A stretch of DNA of 64,000 nucleotides from assembly GCA_021613535.1 (NCBI GenBank), contig CP075495.1, positions 434,001 to 498,000 of the forward strand, read 5' to 3'. The translations under genes and the position numbers were made by a program. The notes beneath the pieces were generated by a model that did not search any database, was not told the origin of the DNA, and saw only the letters and a list, made by a program, of their open reading frames with translations. Shown one piece after another: positions 1 to 11,333 of the stretch. The stretch's first letter is position 1; the number at the start of each line of letters is the position of its first letter. The stretch comes from Adineta vaga (lineage: Eukaryota > Rotifera).

Positions 1-208
1 CTACTTTTCATTTTTGAAAATTTCAAATTCCTCTTTTGTCACGAGGAATCTTATCATTCGTACAATGGTTTCAATGGACAGCAAAAATATATAAGCCAGA
101 AAAGAGAAGGATTTGTTGGCAAAGAAAATGATGTTAACTGAAAAGATAATGTCGTTTTCCTATAAGTTAGCATCATTCAGTTGGCACGCTAGTCCTTTTT
201 CTTCACAA

Positions 209-660
209 ATTTCACTTTCTGCTATTCATTTAAGTCATTTTATGAATGATAAAACGTTCTGTGTAGAGTACGGAAGAATTCTTCAAATTTTTCATATAAA
301 ACTACATTTCTGATTTCTGCCTCTGCTAACCATTGAAGTTATTGCATAAATTATAAAAACTTTGAATAACAGAATTGAATAAATTTTAAAATTTTACATT
401 GAGACGTAGATTTCTGATTTCTGGTTCCCTATAACTTATTAGCGTTATTTAATAAACGATGAAAATTTTCAAAATACTAGAACTTTTTGTCAAAATTTCG
501 CATAGAAGAGTAAATTTCTGATTTCTAATTCATCTGTTTGAAGTCATGTAATTTAAAAATTTTCAAAAATTAAAATTTTCAAAAAATTAAATTTTCAAAA
601 AATTAAATTTTCAAAAATTTTGACATGCTATTTCGAAAATTTGTATTCATTTGATATTTG
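209..660. repeat. Degenerate ~104-bp tandem repeat
   Basis: The motif ATTTCTGATTTCT recurs at 306, 410 and 514, exactly 104 bp apart, with a weaker copy (ATTTCACTTTCT) at 209. Each is followed by AT-rich sequence ending in a TTTTCAAAA-like block. From about 547 to 622 the last copy expands into a short 16-17 bp array of ATTTTCAAAAAATTAA units. No coding potential is visible here. This looks like a decayed satellite just upstream of a gene. Confidence 0.6.
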
Positions 661-683
661 CCACTCCATGTTGAAATCAGAAG

Positions 684-840
684 AAGACGCCTATGAAGGT
701 TCTCCCGTCAGTCATAGAGGAATTTAACAACGAATAATCAGCACTATCAAAAGATATCAAATGTCTATGTCCACCAATCTCGGATTGTGTCGTCTATGAT
801 AAATTGATTTGAGCTCAACTGTCATATCGTCGTAAACCGC
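684..840 (+). pseudogene. Decayed exon of the FG-GAP membrane-protein family
   Basis: The frame beginning at 702 reads LPSVIEEFNNE, a stop (TAA 735-737), SALSKDIKCLCPP, then a second stop (TGA 810-812). This matches the conserved module start of the gene downstream, which has the pattern L..y..L.CPCS.I...y (for example LECPCSRI at about 5357). The expected next segment (HE-C-S-S/L-DF) is absent before the next usable exon at 1078. I read it as the dead 5' remnant of the adjacent gene or of an extra module. The similarity is short, so confidence is moderate. Confidence 0.45.
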
Positions 841-1077
841 AGTTAAATCTAATGTTTAACTTTCTATCTAAAAAAATTTTCAAGTTTTCTACAAAAAAAT
901 CATAACTTATAAGCAGAAAAGACACAGATACTAAGCAAATTAAAGTAAATAATTGAAAATTAGAGGTATACAAAAATGTATAGAATTTTTCCATTAAATC
1001 ATTGTGATACGCCGCGTATTCTATTTTAATATTTCTAATTCGAACTAATTCTTTTATTTGACTTTATTTTGATTTAG

Positions 1078-4000
1078 TTTAAACTTTTATCAAATCTTTG
1101 TTCATATTCTAAAGATACAATATCTCAAGTACAGAATGATCTTAACAATACAGAACTTGTCAGTGTTGATCTTATGTCTGAAGAAAAGATTCGAAATGAA
1201 ATCGATGCCATTGTTGAACTATTGAGGGACAATGTTGCCTCTCATATTCGTTCCTCCTTAACCTATTTAAAAATAATCAATCAAGCAAATTACTTAATTA
1301 CCTCTCTCAATACAAAAGTAATCATTTCATATGATAGTTCTATACGTGAAACTATCGGTCAATGGATAACTGATACTGATACTTCATTCGAATTAGAATG
1401 GAACACACCTGCTTGCATCGACATCGTTAAAATTCCAATTAGAAATGCTACTTTCATACGAACCACACCTCCTAGCCTAGTTTCGTTTGAACCTCTTCTT
1501 CATTTTGCAATTATCAACGGGTTCTTTGCAAGTTGCACCACACTTGAAGCACTTCTTCCAAGTACTCTCGATTGTTTATATGATATCAATTGTATTGAAT
1601 TATTGATCGAATACTTTCCATCACTCATTCAAGTATGTATCCATATCGATGTATTCCAACGTCAAAAACGACGTCTTAAACGATGTGAAACGACTAGAAA
1701 TTGCTTCTGTGATTGGAGTGGGTGGTGATCTTTTGAAGCAGTTTTTCACCTTTTGTGATATCGTAAGCCGTGCGTAAATTGAACGATACAGTCTGTGTGT
1801 GACCTGCGTGAGAAATATTTTTGATCATGATCACTAATGTTACACTATTTATAGAGTAGAGATGTGCGAGACCAAGTTTTCCCCATTGTTCTCGATCTGA
1901 ATCTCGACAAATCTGATATAGTTCTGGTCTTGGTCTCGATAGTTGTAGTTTTTTTGAATATCTGACTCGATAATCATAATTGAGACCAAAAGAAAAAATG
2001 TCGGAAGCAAAAATGAGTGATGATGAGGTAGATTTCTGCTTCCATACATTTCCATTTCAAGATATTTGTTTTCCGATATTTCCATTGATCAGTTTACTCC
2101 TTCCCTCGATCGTGTAAATGATAAGAGAAAAATTCAATCACTTTTAGAATCTTCAATTCTCTCTTTAAAATATGTCCCTTTTCGTAATGTTATGTTGGCA
2201 ATACGACATACTACTGCTTTTTTTTCTTGAATGTATCTCATTTAAAACTTTTTATGCAAAAAAAGTAACCATTAAGTACTTAATAACAGTTTTGTTTATA
2301 TGGTATGGTATGTTATTCTTATCTAGATGCAATTGAATTGGACCAATTATGTTCTACCTGAAAAACAAGAACATCTATCCTTAGAAGATCATTTACTTAA
2401 ATTTTTCGTTCAAGAATCGTTAATCCAAATTAAGTATTTCGATTACTTTAATGAATGTGCTCCCGTATCGTTGATGTACACTGTCACAGCACAAATCAAC
2501 GTTTCATATGGACTTACTATGTTAATTAGTTTTTATGGTAGTCTCATTATTGTACTTCGTTTTATTACACCAATAATAACGAATCTCATATTGAAGTTGA
2601 AATTCTATTTGACAAACAATCATTTGAATAGAGGTAATTTGTTTTGAATATTATCAAAATAAAGTCATTCTAATTTGTAATTTATGTAGGATATTCTGAG
2701 AATTCTGGAATATTTTTACACAAATTTCGGTCGTGGATAATAAAGTTGAATTTATTTAAAGAAAAAGAAGCTCGAACAGAAAATGATATAAAAAAACAAA
2801 AGATTATTACATATGCCTATTTGATCCTGATGATCGGTATGTTTAATTCTTTTTTTGTCCCTGAAACCTACATCCAAGATAGGTTTTTTCGTTGACCTTC
2901 TGTTAAAAAAAAGATTTTAAATTATGTTATGAGCGATTTGAGTTGCAGTTCAATAAGATTTCGATTCAAGGAAAAGGTGACCTTGCTCCTACCTTAATCA
3001 TTTTCTATGAACGTAAATTCTTAGTTATCATAGATATTCTAATTTGGAATAGTCATTCAGTTAAAGATACCATTGAATTTTGTAAACCGCAGTTTCTTTT
3101 CTTTGTATTACTAGGTGCCATGATTATTGTTCTTCTCTTCACTTCTCAAAGTAGTGAAACGACTATGATAACAAAAGAAAATCCTTCGTTTACTATGTAC
3201 AAAGAATTGCAAGCGTCATATTCGAAAACGTTGACATGTCCCTGTTCTAGCATTAAAATACTTCATCATACATTCATTTCGTTGACTCCAAGATTACATG
3301 AAGTGTGTTTAAGTGATTTTCTTAGTGATCGTTGGATTTCAATCTTGAAAATAGTCAAATCAACTCGAGTACCTACAGACTGGCGTAGTAACGCTTTCTC
3401 ACAGTTTCAGTTATTGTCAAGTATTTGTCAACTAGCTGATCAAACGATCGAAAATGCTATTACTCACTTTATCAATCAATCTTTTATCAGTTCAAGTGTA
3501 CTCAATGAAAGTGATTTTGATATTCAATTAAATTCAACGCTCAAACAACTCTATCAATCAACAATCATCTATTTTCATCTACTGACTGACACAGCTCAAC
3601 TTTTTTTAAAAGTCGACCAGCCGTATGCTGTAATACCACGAAAGAATACTGAGAATAACATTAATTTTAATCCAAATCTTGTCGAAAGTATCGTCACGAA
3701 TGAAATGAATAACGAAACATTACTAGAGGTATGTCTGTTTTTGAGATGATAAAGAGGGGGAGTCGTTAGGCCACAATACTGAATTTGTCAACCGACTAAA
3801 AATGATTATTCTCAAAATTGAACATGAATGCTCGGATTCGGTGTATATCTATTCACATCCTCAAATTGTTTTAGGCTATGAAGACCTAAAAGGAAGTTTC
3901 GTAAATACGATAAATCTTTATATTATACAAATAATCGAAGAAAAATTCGAAAGAAATTAATTTACAGTATGTAGATTACAATACTACGGATATTATGTGA

Positions 4001-7000
4001 ATATTTCTAAGTATGAAACTACCAAATATTATACTGAGCATCTGATTACTGGGATAGGTAGAAAAGTCCATCTGTTTTGATCAAAAATTTACAGAGGAAG
4101 CATTGCACCCTCATGTCCCACCTCGGCGGTTACGCTATTCTAGTTCTACATGACAAAAGTGATTTTTTTTACTATTCATTGATACACAAACATAGTTTTT
4201 TGCTTTGTTTTTTAGCTGGGTTTTCGTTTTACTAACAATTACGATTTCAATTCCGCATCAATCATTTGCGTTTGTGCTACGAATCCCAATTGTCATAGTG
4301 CAGCTGCTATTTACGATGTTTCTGTTGACCATGAGAATCCAATAATCAAAATCGATTTCATAGTACCTGGCTGGAATGCAGGTTGTTTTGTTACTGATTT
4401 TCTTTCGTTCTCAACACTTGAATGTTTCTATTCGTATTCAACTTGTTTATCAACTCTCAATTATCACATAAAAGAAATATACTTTAAAACTGAGCCAAAT
4501 CCATCATGGTTTGATGTTCGCCCTCTCGTTTACAATCGAATGTTAAGTCATTTTCCTCCAAACACAACAATTGCAAAGATAATTAAAGATATGATGGTTG
4601 AAACATGGAATCCATCATTTTCATACAATCATTATTACAAAGCATGTGCACCAAGTTACTGTACTTATTCTCGTGTAATTCGTACAAACGGTATTATCGA
4701 TGTGTTTTTGAAACTGATGTCTACGATCGGTGGAATTTCTGTCTCATTACGTTTCATCACGCCTAAACTGATCGAATTTGTTGATGCTTTATCGAAGTTT
4801 AAGTTTAGACGACGACGACAACAACAACAAGAACAAGGTAATTCTAAATATGTTAACAGTATCTTTCAAGAGAAGATTTTACAGTAAAATTAAGCTATAA
4901 AAATACTGGCAACTCAATGAAAATGATCAAAATTTTGAGTATCTCAGTTGAATATTATCATAGATAAAAGTAGATCTTCTTATTTCTTATTTATTTGACA
5001 AGCATTTACTTCATAAGAATAAAATTTATCACGTTTTTTATTTTTTGTGTACAGTTCGTTTAGGATTGTACGACAGATTGAAAATGATTGTACGGCGTTT
5101 GACCACGTTAGTGTATACCACTGTCGTTAATTTAAACATCTTCCTTCTGCGAGATTTTCGAAGTAATATTGATCGAATGACAGCTAATCGACTTGGTAAA
5201 TGGGCTACTCGTCTGTACATCGTTTTGTTCACCGTCGGTCTTGCTAATCTCGCATTATATACCACAATTCATCCTCGACTTTTAACGAAAAATTTTGATA
5301 AACCATCTCTCAATCTATATAATCGTCTTGTACATGTTTATAAAGATCAATTGGAATGTCCATGTTCACGGATTGCACCTACATACAATAAATATGTTGA
5401 CATTCAACCAATATTTCATGAGGTAAGAAATTATTATATTGAGGATCCCACCTCGGAGTCTAAATACTTTCTGAATATTTTCAAGCGAAGTTTCCCCTAA
5501 ATTTTATTTCGTTTCTCCATGTAAACTATATGTTATAGAAGAACACATTGAACAGTAACATCCAAAAACATACTTTCTATTCGTTCAGACCGACATTTGT
5601 TTTCGATTTCTTTTTCTTTTTTCTTGATTATAGATTTGTTCCAGTCCATTTGCTTCAGATGAATGGAGACAAAATGTCACAATTAATCTTATTCCGGACT
5701 TATCTCTTTACGATTTATACGACTATCGCCGTTTTCTCTCGGCTCATTTGCAATTTCTTTCTGGTTTATGTAAGCTTTCGACTGAATTAATCCAAAACTC
5801 TGTCAATCAATTTCTATCGTCAGTACTTGTCACTCGACGACTTCTATCAGAAAAAGATTTTCGCACACGTCTTCATGTACAGATTGAACAAAGCAAATCC
5901 AATGGTCCTACTACATTTAGTAATCTTTTCTTCTTAATTCGAAGTTTATATTATGGAAATAATCTAATGTCCACTTATGGAACAAATTTTCAGTATTTTA
6001 AACTTTCAGAATCATTTGAGAATTTTGCATCGATTCGAACTATGATTTATGACAATAATTGTAGCTGTGGATTGCATTCAAATTGTACAAGTCAAGCAAG
6101 TTTTCTCATAACAAATTCTTCTGATCCTATTGAAATCAAAGGTTTGAAAATCGGATGCACACCAAGTGAATCATTTCTTGCATCAACTCTCGAATGTTTC
6201 TATGATATTTCATGTATTAATCTTATTCAAGAATATACGAATTATACAAACAAAGTAAATGTTACAACTATTCCTATTCCTCATCTCTCTGCAATGATCA
6301 ATCAATCATCGGTCAATCTTACTATAGCTGAACTTGTCAACAATCTGTTCATTGAAAATTGGACAACGACAATGAATTATTCATCCTATTTTGAACAATG
6401 TTCTCCTTTGTTGTGTTCATATACCTACTTACAAAAATTCAACTCTTTGTACACAATTACTCTTCTGTGTGGTTTACAAGGTGGTCTCACTATTGTTCTC
6501 AAATGGATTTCTCCTAAAATAATTCAATATTTAACAATAGTATATCAACATCATCAGAAGAGAAAGAGACGTATTCAACCTGTCTCCACTATCGAAATGA
6601 TGTCTACCGAGAGTGTTGCTGCAGTTGATTCCACATTGATATCTACTGGCACAACATCTCTGTATGTCAATCTTTATTTTCATTTTATTTCTAATGTACA
6701 ATTGTTTTCTATAGAACGAATTTTCCAGTACGATGTTCTTTCAAACTTATTTTGAAATGTCTATTACTATTGATTTTATTGACAAGTCTCATTATATTTT
6801 CTATTTACTTTCTACGACAAACAAATAATCAAGATGATCTAACAAGTATGAGAATTGTTGAGCATCTTGAGGGTGTGGGTGTGGGTGTTCACAGAAGTTT
6901 TCTTTTGGGGAAATCTAAACATATCTTTTGAAACTCTTTACTATAGCTCTCTGGATGAATACGACTATCAATGCAAGTTCAAATACAACAACAACTACTA

Positions 7001-8337
7001 CGGAAAACAAAACAACGCCGACTGCAACTATGACAACCTGTTTTTCAACGAGTGCGTAGATTAAAAATACTTCTTTTCTCGCTTATCATCTTTCTAGTCA
7101 ATGGGAGAACCAAATCGAAAGTTAACGAGGAAATATTATAATTAGACATCATTCTTTTCCCAAATGTATTTAACTTGAACAATGAAAATAACGTCGTTGT
7201 TTTTTCTTCTTAGCATCAAGTTGTCAATTAAATTTTCAATCGATATCAATCGATGTACCTTGCGAATCAGAGTCAAACGTTGTTAGCGATTTCAACGGTG
7301 ACAGTCGATTAGATATCGCTTTCTGTTGTACTCAAGATAATAGCGTCAATATTCTGCTTGGAGATGACAATGCAACGTTCAGAATACTGATGAGACATTT
7401 TTTAACTGATCGAATACATCCGCAAGCCATTACCGTTGGTGACTTTGACAATGACAGTAAACTGGATGTTACCGTTATTAATCAGCAGAACGATGGTGTG
7501 GTTGTAGTCTTTGGCAACGGTGACGGAAGCTTCACAGCATTAGTAGAGCTTTCAACAAACAACGATATTAATCAAATTGGAATTATTGTTGCTGATTTCA
7601 ACAATGACACTTATTTGGATATTGCGAGTATTGGTATGAAAAGCGTTAACGTATTTCTTGGAAATGGTGACAGAACGTTTGCAATACCAATGTCATTTTC
7701 GATTGGAACGGGTATTCCGTCATCATCATTTGCCGCCGGTGCCTTCAACAGTGACAAATACTTAGACATAGCTTTTGCGGATTCTTACAAACATCAAATT
7801 GGCCTATTATTTGGATACGGCAATGGATCTTTTGCAGCACGAAAGACGTTCTTTATCTTAGGTGCTATGTCTCCAGATGAAATGAATATCGGTGATATGA
7901 ATGGCGACACGTATGTAGACGTTGTTATCTTTAGTCCGCTACAAAACACTATTATCATGATGCACGGATCCGAAGATGGGACTTTGGGTGCACAGAAGAA
8001 TTGTATCCTAAGTGATGAATCTCAACATCAAACAACAATTACTATTACTGATGTCAATGGTGATGATCACCTGGACGTCGTTCTCGGTAGAATGATGCCA
8101 CACGGCGTAATTGTGTTACTTGGACAAGGAAATGGACGTTTCGAAGAGCAAACGATATTTACGACTGATGAATGGAAAAATCTACCATTGAAAATTAGTA
8201 TTGCGGATTTAAATAATGATGGTTGTCAAGATATAATCGGTACGAATAGCTTTACAACTATTGTGTATATTCTTTTGAATACATGTCAATGCTGCGTGCC
8301 AAAGATTCTTGAAAGAACCTCTTCTGTAGGTCAATGA
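1078..8337 (+). CDS. Three-module multi-TM protein with C-terminal FG-GAP propeller
   Basis: Ten exons keep phase throughout: 1078-1632, 2327-2633, 2690-2836, 3115-3728, 4216-4837, 5055-5422, 5634-6661, 6715-6845, 6947-7051, 7214-8337, about 1666 aa. The first part repeats one module three times. Each module has a CPCS Cys pair, a ...HE(V/I)C segment, a Cys pair near STLECFYD, a C.P..C.Y motif and a membrane segment containing a GG motif (SFYGS, TIGGIS, LQGGLT). Link exons carry further TM helices (YAYLILMIGAMIIVLLF, YIVLFTVGLANLALY). A final TM helix (LILKCLLLLILLTSLII) and a Thr-rich stalk precede seven FG-GAP/VCBS repeats with DxNxDxxxD calcium loops (DFNGDSRLD, DFNNDTYLD, DLNNDGCQD). It is probably a cell-surface adhesion or receptor protein. 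The first module is partial, no convincing start codon is seen upstream, and the 5' flank is decayed, so the locus may be 5'-truncated. ATG 1174 is only the first internal Met. Confidence 0.7.
6869..6890 (+). repeat. Telomere-like G-rich motif within intron
   Basis: The intron between exons 8 and 9 of the FG-GAP gene contains CTTGAGGGTGTGGGTG followed by another TGTGGGTG, i.e. at least two in-register TGTGGG units. This is the telomere repeat reported for Adineta vaga. The element lies 24 bp from the splice donor. Confidence 0.7.
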
Positions 8338-9312
8338 TTCCTATGACACTTTCTTCGACGAAGTTCTTATCTCTACTTTCAAGAAAAATCGCATAAGATT
8401 TCTTCTAAAAGGTGCATCTTCAATTTCTTTTCATATATATTCATGAGAAAATGTGTGATTTTGAGCAATTCCTCTGCTTATACCTTTTATTTCTATTGTC
8501 TTATCAAGCTTCTTCTGCTCTTTGTTTTTTCTGATCTGCTTGTCTGCTAATATTTTCAAAATACAGTGCAATACATAAATACTGCCTTCAAGTCTATGGG
8601 TAAAATAATCATCTCAATTTTCTCTAACTATTAATCACATGGACACTCTCAGTGAATATGGGTAAGAGATGAGGATTTAAAATAATCATAAGAGTGCACA
8701 ATCATGCTCTATCTAAATACCGTAAGAATGATGCGTGGCAGCTGCTGGAGGTATCTGACGGATTTCTTCTCGGATTACTCTAGCACACTTGAAAGCCAAT
8801 GAAAACTTATAAAAATCTTCTATCGGAGATAGTGAGGAGGTTTATATGTGGTGTTGAGGGTATGTCATACGTTATGGATTCGTATCCAGAGTGGTCTGCG
8901 GTACTGGCTCAGGTGTTTTGCATAAAAATTAGTTCAGTCTAAGGAAGAAAGTGCTGTAGAAAACCCTCCTAGTTTTAATAATGGGTTCTGCACCTTAAGA
9001 GTGTGGGTGAGCAGTGAAAGAGAGACCATACCCAACACCCACACCCACACCCTCAAATTCACTTAAAATTTCTCAGCTTTCAGAAGAAACACTGGTCTGT
9101 TTTAAGAAGGATACCCGGGGTAACGGTATTATGGCATCACTCACGTTTCGAAGAAAAAGTTCAATAGACAACACGTTCAAATAAAATAATTATCGGAAAA
9201 TAAAAATCAATTAGAAAAACATCGAAATGATTGAATCAATGATATTGAAGATATTATATCTTATAGAAAAGTTCCTATTCGTACTCTTGTTCGAATTCAA
9301 TTATGATCTCTA
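8338..9312. other. Intergenic spacer
   Basis: No open frame with coding character is seen. The stretch is somewhat richer in G and C than its surroundings. It holds the telomere-like hairpin at 8999-9055, and nothing else is recognised. Confidence 0.5.
8999..9055. repeat. Telomere-like hairpin (G-rich arm, C-rich arm)
   Basis: A G-rich arm GAGTGTGGGTGAG is followed after about 20 bp by a C-rich arm CCCAACACCCACACCCACAC ending in CCTCAAA. The reverse complement of the right border is TTTGAGGGTGTGGGTG, the same border seen at 6869 and other sites. Confidence 0.7.
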
Positions 9313-10450
9313 TTAAATATTTTCTGAAGATAAAAGTCTAATTTTATCACCTGGATAAAATAAATTAATATATAATATCCACGGTAATTTTCCATATGAA
9401 TATGTTCCATGATCAACAGACATACGATATTCTTTTCCTGTACGATCATTTTGTAATGTTAATGTTGCATCTTCACAATTAATAATTAAAGTAATAATAT
9501 CATTTGTTATATAAAATTGTTCATAAGTTTCATTATAATATTGATTTGATGAAACTCCACTATTATAATGTTGACCAAAGACTGCAATTTTATTATTACC
9601 AAACCAACCTGATGCTCGTGTTGTCGCACAATTTGTGAAACCAATATTATCAAAATTATAACCTGGACAAGAAATACTATCACCACTAATAGATTGAATA
9701 CCAATAAATAATTCTCTATTGAGATACATTCGTTCAATTTGTATTCGTATACGATGAATACCAACAGTTCTTAAGATTGTACCACGAACCGAAGCACCAT
9801 TTCCATATTGTGCTGTATGACCTCTTTCTGCTACTTGACTATTGCTTGTAACCTGAATATTTCCTATAGCACTGCCTAATTTATCCGATGATATTTCTGT
9901 AAATGATGTGCTTGTTGTAGGTCTTTGAGTAGTAGTTGTTGGAATAGCTGCAACGAGAAAATATAGATGATTCTATACATATGAAAATTACGAATACAAA
10001 ACTAACCTGAACATGGTTGATTAAATGTAAATTGATTATTTGGACAAAAACATATATAACCAGGTGGATTTGCTGTTGGAGTTTCTTTACATAAGATATC
10101 TTCACCTGAACCACATATATTTGGTCGATCACAATATCCTAAAAACCAGTGATTATCATGTTTTTATCTTCATATGAATCGATTATACATACGGCATCGT
10201 GTATTCATCAAATATTGTCCATCAGGACATGTACATATCGTTAATTCACTTAATCCAATTGTATAACATGTATAATTTGTCTGAGCATTGAATTGATTAT
10301 CTAATTCACAAATAGAACATTCTAAAATATAAATCTAATAGAAATGATTATAACAATATCAAGTTTTATCTTACCTTGTTTTGTATTAATAGTTAGACAA
10401 GATATAATTTGAAATCCAACAATGACAATAATTAATGATAACATCTTCAT
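9313..10450 (-). CDS. Secreted Cys-rich protein with SPRY-like C-terminal domain
   Basis: Four exons (10450-10375, 10321-10193, 10138-10007, 9947-9313) with intact phase give 323 aa. The N-terminus, MKMLSLIIVIVGFQIISC, is a signal peptide. Next come two short Cys-rich EGF-like segments (ECSICELDN...CTCPDG; CDRPNICGSG...CFCPNN) and a Thr-rich linker (IPTTTTQRPTTS). The last about 190 residues have a SPRY/B30.2-like pattern: RIRIQIERMY, LFIGIQSISGD, GWFGNNKIAVFG, NDIITLIINCEDATLTLQND, then LPWILYINLFYPGD. SPRY-like domains bind peptides or proteins; no ligand can be inferred here. It is probably secreted. The SPRY assignment rests on pattern only. Confidence 0.75.
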
Positions 10451-10650
10451 TTTTCGAATCAACTAACTTATTGAGAAATGAATAAGATACTGATGATTAT
10501 ATATCACTCTAAAATCTCCGAAAAAACTATATGTTATCATAGTCTATTCTTTTCTCCGACAATCTGTCATTTTTATTGACTTATGATATCATAGTGTTAC
10601 TTTATCCCTGAAAAACGAACACATTTTCATATCACCGAAATACAAATGAG

Positions 10651-10740
10651 ACTTTAAGAGACTTGAAATTACTTGATGCGACTTTTACTATACTTGGAGC
10701 TACTTCTAACTACTTCTTTGTACTTCAAGTTACTTTTGAA
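10651..10740. repeat. 10-bp periodic ACTT minisatellite
   Basis: ACTT recurs at an almost exact 10-bp spacing for nine consecutive units: ACTTTAAGAG, ACTTGAAATT, ACTTGATGCG, ACTTTTACTA, then with a one-base shift ACTTGGAGCT, ACTTCTAACT, ACTTCTTTGT, ACTTCAAGTT, ACTTTTGAAC. The units are diverged apart from the ACTT core. Confidence 0.65.
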
Positions 10741-11025
10741 CTTTCATATACTTTTGTACTTGAAGTCCACCGTTTCTCCCTTGTCTTAGGTTGATGTTTT
10801 ATCGAATATTTTTAGTCGTGAAAAATGCTAAATACTCTTTGGACCAGAAGTATAACAATATTTTTTTTTATTAAATTTCATCTTTGTACAGTGAAGTCAT
10901 ATTTGACCTCGTTTGATAATATTAGGATTAATATCGAATCATCACCACAGATTTCAGAAAAGTGGAGTTATCGAACATCCTAATTTAATTATACTAGAAA
11001 TTTAAGGTTAAATTGAAAGACTATA

Positions 11026-11260
11026 CTCACACCCTCAGCGGTGCTATGATTTGCATCGAACTACAGTGTCATCAAGATCATCCACAGGATATCTTACTAA
11101 CACGAATTATTATTCTTATTTGCTGCGTTTCGGCTAGAGTTATCAGTTTTATTATAAGTCTTTCATGTGCCAATCGATTCAATTCACGATATATTGTATA
11201 TGTCATTGTAACGGGTTTACCTTTGTATCATCTTCGTTATAAACATACGCACACCCTCAA
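11026..11260. repeat. Pair of telomere-like CACACCCTCA motifs
   Basis: CTCACACCCTCAG at 11026-11038 and GCACACCCTCAAAG at about 11249-11262 are in the same orientation, about 220 bp apart. Both match the C-rich border of the other telomere-like elements. Confidence 0.5.
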
Positions 11261-11333
11261 AGAAGGATTCAAATTTTAAAATTAATTTATCATCTATAAA
11301 TATTTATCGATCACAACAATCCTATGAAAAAAA

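Larger units (their letters stand above)
10451..11333. other. Intergenic spacer with short repeats
   Basis: It contains a 10-bp periodic repeat (10651-10740) and two telomere-like C-rich motifs (11026-11038, 11249-11260). The open frame between those motifs has no coding character. Confidence 0.5.

Noticed and set aside
113-313. 66-codon open frame (+) at the window start
   Set aside because: Begins at a TTG, lies within the ~104-bp tandem repeat region and has no protein features.
2943-3114. Upstream part of the open frame at 2943-3749 as a separate N-terminus
   Set aside because: It is intron read-through. The acceptor at 3115 joins in phase to the exon ending 2836 and restores the module pattern.
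9313-10450. Minus-strand frames at 9507-9764 and 9881-10132 as genes
   Set aside because: They are out-of-frame shadows of the spliced SPRY-like gene.
11013-11279. 88-codon open frame (+) between two CACACCCTCA motifs
   Set aside because: Composition is not protein-like and the ends are repeat sequence. It may be part of a small element instead.
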